Shown here: positions 60,871 to 64,000 of the stretch, one piece after another
Numbering within the stretch: the stretch's first letter is position 1
Layout of the letters: every line of letters begins with the position of its first letter
Source: Cephalopachus bancanus
Taxonomy: Eukaryota > Chordata > Mammalia > Primates > Tarsiidae
DNA: 64,000 nucleotides
Direction of reading: 5' to 3'
Assembly (NCBI GenBank): GCA_027257055.1
Contig: JAPVLO010000232.1
Span: forward strand, 4,278,001 to 4,342,000
The notes under the pieces: generated by a model
Told to the model about the DNA's origin: nothing
The model's input: only the letters and a program-made list of their open reading frames with translations
The model's database searches: none
Translations under genes and position numbers: made by a program

Positions 60871-61215
60871 ACAGATTCCTTCAGAGATACGGAATACTTC
60901 CACTCCAGGTCACTCTTTAACTGCAGACCCTATAAAGGTCCATCTTAAAAGCCCTAATTCCTTCCCTAGAAAGCCCCAATATGCTTTAAGACCTGGAGCT
61001 GCAGCAACTAGTAGAAAAGTCCTTGGCCACAGGATTACTGCGCCCTTGCAGTTCACCATGCAGTGTGCCTATCCTGGCCGACAAGAAGCCAGACGGCACC
61101 TGCAGAATGGTACAAGGTCAGAGGGCTAGCGATGGGGCAGTGATCCCCATACCTCCCATTGTTCCCAGCCCCTACACTCTGCTGGGACCAAGTCCTTCTG
61201 AAAGATGGTCAACAT
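60871..61215 (+). pseudogene. Decayed retroviral pol, N-terminal RT only
   Basis: Plus-strand text corresponding to the start of reverse transcriptase: fingers-region landmarks such as SVPILADKKPDG and SPYTLLG at 61023-61217. Stops and a shift occur upstream. The catalytic domain with its YxDD motif is absent, because the provirus ends near 61.2 kb where L1 sequence begins. Confidence 0.75.
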
Positions 61216-62304
61216 GAGGCAGCTAGAGTGAGTTTCCCCTACAGAGTCAACCAAGGTAGAGTTTCCTCAGCACCCAGCGAGGAGTGGGTGGAGCAGCACA
61301 CCCCACAAGTCTCCAAAGGAGTGATGATAACCACTCAGAACAAAGAAGAAGAAGAAGAAATCCACTGACCTGGGCTGGAACTGGTCAGACGACTGCCTGT
61401 ACCACAAACGGGAGGCAGAGGGGAAGGTGAGTGGCGGGAATTCCGGTGTTCTGTGCTCCTGCCACGGACCTGCAGGCCCCCTGAGCCTTGTGGGACCCTA
61501 GCCCCTCATGGGAGACTGCCTTCCCCACAGTCGTGTTCCGCCACGGAGTCGTGCAAGAAAAAAGCCAAGAGCAGCACCAGCCGCCATTTCCCAGGAACTC
61601 AACCCTTGCAGCCAGCTTGGGAAGGAACAAGCCCCAAGGACAAACTCCGTGGCCGAAGACAGTTGCTGGCTGGATGGCTTGCCTGAGAATACTTGAGACC
61701 TTGAGGCTGGCCGACCTTGATATTCAGATCGCAGATTGCTGAGGTGGGAACCCGGTGGGACATGCTACCATAGCAAACTCTTCCCTCAGGAACTCTGCTG
61801 GATGTGCCCTGCTGAAGAGTGTTACCCCAGTGGCCTGGGATTCCCTTCTAATCCCCACTAGGGCAGCTAAGACAGCACGCTGCAGGGCCTTCAGCTTCAT
61901 TCCCTGCACTCCCCTCAAAGGCTCAAAACAGACAGAGAACTTGAGAAATCCCAAGAGCCCAGCCTTAGATCTAGGCTGGCTGGACACTTCCTTGGAGCAA
62001 CATTCACCAAGGAGAAACCCTACAGCCACCATCAAAGTCAGCTTTCTCCTACAAGTGCCACCTCCGGGTCAAAGGTCAACAGTACAGCCCACCAAATTGG
62101 ATACAATACCTCAGCTTTGGGAAGCATCAAATCTCAAGTGCCGATTAACAACACTTTGCAAGTCACTCAGCCACTCAGAACACCTTGAGCCAGTGCAGGT
62201 ACACAGCACAGGGCTGCCACGGCTGGCAATTGAGAAATTTACCACACCAGGGCTATATATCACCAAGGGAACCCTACAGTGCCTACATCAGCCTCCTGCC
62301 ATCC
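61215..62304 (+). mobile_element. L1 LINE 5' UTR-like region
   Basis: GC-rich sequence reading straight into L1 ORF1 at about 62.3 kb. 'actgacctgggctggaactg' and 'caccagggctatatatcacc' fit older primate L1 5' UTRs. The left boundary is uncertain (61.21-61.39 kb); a short (GAA)n run lies at 61345-61358. A 185-codon sense open frame (61755-62312) spans it. It has no known domain and probably reflects composition. Confidence 0.55.
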
Positions 62305-63643
62305 TCAAATAAGAAGAAACCATCTCCCCAAATGAGAAGGAACCAGAAAAATAATTCTGACAATATTAAGAAACAGAGTTAGCTGGGCATGGAGGCTCAC
62401 ACTTATAATCCCAGCACTTTGGGAGGCTGAGGCAAGAGAATTGCTTGAGCCCACGGTTTCGAGACCAGTATGGGCAACATGGTGAGACCTCATCTCTACA
62501 ATAAATCAAAAAATTAGCTGGGTGTGATGGCACATGCCTGTAGTTTCAGCTACTTGGAAGGCTGAGGCAGAAGGATTGCCTGAGCCAGCATGTCAAGGCT
62601 GTGGTGGCTGTGAGCAGCGTGCTACTGTACTCCAGCCTGAGCAGTGGAGAAAGACTCCAACTCAAAAAAGAAGAAGGAAAGAAACAGAGTTCTCCAACAT
62701 TCTCTAAAGACAACACCACCTCCTCAGCAATGAACCCTAACCAAAATGAAATTTTTGAAATTCCAGACACAGAATTCAAAAGGTAGATTATAAAATTGAT
62801 CTATGAACATTGGGAGAAAATTGAAAGCCAACATAAAGAAATTTTAAAACTACTGAGGACATGAATGAAAAGTTCTCCAAGAAGATAGACACCTTAAAAA
62901 AAAAAAAAAAACCAAGCTGAGATTCTGGAAATGAAAGAATCACTTAAGGAAGTACAAAAGTACAAAATGCAGCGGAAAGTTTTAACAGTAGACTAGAACA
63001 AGCAGAAGAAAGGATCTTAGAACTTGAAGATAAGGCTTTTGAATTAACCCATCAGACAACAATATAGAAAAAAGAACCAAGAGAACAAAACAAAGTCTTC
63101 AAGAAATGTGGGATTATGTAAAACATCCAAACCTAAGAATCATAGGTGTTCCTGAGGAAGAAGAGAAAGCAACTGGTTTGGAAAACCTATTTGAGGGAAT
63201 AATAGAGGAAACTTCCCTGGCCTTGCCAGAGATCTAAACATCCAGATTTTAAAAAGCCCAGAGAACCCCCCAAAGACTCATTGCATAAAAGGTCATCCCC
63301 AAGGCATGTAGTCATCTGGTTATGCAAAGTTAATGTGAAGGAAAGAATTTTAAGAGCAGTGAGATAAATGTACCAGATAACTTACAAAAGTAAACCTATC
63401 AGACTAACAGCTGACTTTTCAGAAGAAACCCTACGAGCCAGAAGGGATTGGGGCCCTATCTTCAGTCTCCTCAAACAGAATAACAGTGAGCCAAGGATTT
63501 TGTATCCCACAAAACTGAGTTTCATAAATGAAGGAAAAACAAAATCCTTTGTAGACAAGCAAATGCTGAGTGAATTTGTCACCACTATACCAGCTCTACA
63601 AGAAATACTCAAAGGAGGTCCAAATACTGAAACAAAAGGTTGA
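62305..63643 (+). pseudogene. L1 ORF1 remnant, split by an Alu
   Basis: L1 ORF1 encodes an RNA-binding trimeric chaperone. The N-terminal text (PSPQMRRNQKN) ends at an Alu inserted at 62381 and resumes at 62692. The middle coiled-coil region has stops and frameshifts, and a poly-A run at 62897-62911 breaks the frame. The C-terminal domain is still open over 63368-63643, with recognisable KPIRLTADFS and RRDWGPIFSLL and a normal TGA end. It is clearly non-functional. Confidence 0.9.
62381..62678 (+). mobile_element. Alu dimer inserted in L1 ORF1
   Basis: It runs from 'agctgggcatggaggctcac' through the linker 'acaataaatcaaaaaattag' to 'actccaactc' plus an AAG-rich tail. A perfect 13-bp duplication 'aagaaacagagtt' flanks it (62368-62380 and 62679-62691). 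It is younger than the L1 and carries all of the window's Alu variants. Confidence 0.95.
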
Positions 63644-64000
63644 AACACACCATTTAAAAAATGCTGGAAATTGTGAAAATCACAGGCCTTATGGAATACC
63701 AACACTTTCTCTTATAGAGAAAATAAATAAATAAAGCAACCAGATAGCAATTAATATGATGAATGTACCTTACATATCCCTATTAACTCTAAACATAAAC
63801 GGCCTCAATGCCCCACTAAAATAGATATAGATTGGCAAAATGGATTTAAATAAAAATCCCCAAATATCTGCTGCCTTCAAGAGACCCACTTAACTCACAA
63901 AGACTCCTATAGACTTAAGGAGTGGGTAGGAAAAATATTCCACACAAATAGAAACCAAAAATTAGCAGGAGTAGCCATTGTCATATCAGATAAAACAGTC
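63644..64000 (+). pseudogene. L1 ORF1-ORF2 spacer and start of ORF2, continuing beyond the window
   Basis: A 112-bp spacer with (AAAT)n-type sequence is followed at 63756 by the ORF2 start (text such as YISLLTLNINGLNAP). Stops occur within the first 25 codons, so the ORF2 endonuclease domain cannot be made. The rest lies outside the window. Confidence 0.88.

Noticed and set aside
61755..62312. Reading the 185-codon frame as retroviral env
   Set aside because: The sequence continues directly into L1 ORF1 and resembles an L1 5' UTR. I see no envelope landmarks such as a furin site or fusion segment.

Overview
The window is primate nuclear DNA carrying the 3' end of EXOC4 (Sec8, an exocyst subunit) on the + strand, plus about 12 kb of downstream intergenic DNA. 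The identification rests on two exons with good splice sites. One is 160 bp (1516-1675). The other is the terminal exon (coding part 50553-50790), which ends in the ITTV C-terminus known for Sec8. They join in frame (AG|G arginine codon) across a 48.9 kb intron that fills most of the window.

About ten dimeric Alu elements make this a primate. The Alus share variants that are not those of the human AluJ/S/Y consensus (an 'acaataaatcaaaaaatta' middle linker, 'gattgcctgagcc', and a 3' end reading 'actccaactc'). The EXOC4 exons also differ at several residues from the human protein as I remember it. I therefore infer a non-human primate, most likely a strepsirrhine (lemur/loris group); this is inference.

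Layout: 1-1515 end of the upstream intron; 1516-1675 exon; 1676-50552 intron; 50553-50790 terminal coding exon; 50791 to about 51945 3' UTR with an ATTAAA signal. The intron holds Alus (one inserted inside another, one inside an L1), L1M 3' ends, several MIRs, L2-like tails, a MER5A-like fragment, a possible solo LTR, a (GTAG)n satellite at 27.2-27.7 kb, and minisatellites. A 37-bp perfect inverted repeat flanks 773 bp at 29.3-30.2 kb.

Downstream of the gene: a 59-bp minisatellite (52.3-52.6 kb), a GC-rich stretch with chance-like open frames (53.0-53.6 kb), two Alus and a MIR. Then comes a decayed class I endogenous retrovirus (57.66 to about 61.2 kb) with an LTR, a tRNA-Ile-type primer site, and broken gag, protease and partial RT. 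It is cut off by the 5' end of a largely complete, old L1 that runs off the window. No other protein-coding gene is supported. Most short open frames in the window are chance frames or repeat artefacts. I see no wholly new biological system. The most unusual signals are the perfect inverted repeat, the minisatellite abutting the last EXOC4 splice acceptor, and the lineage-specific Alu signature.
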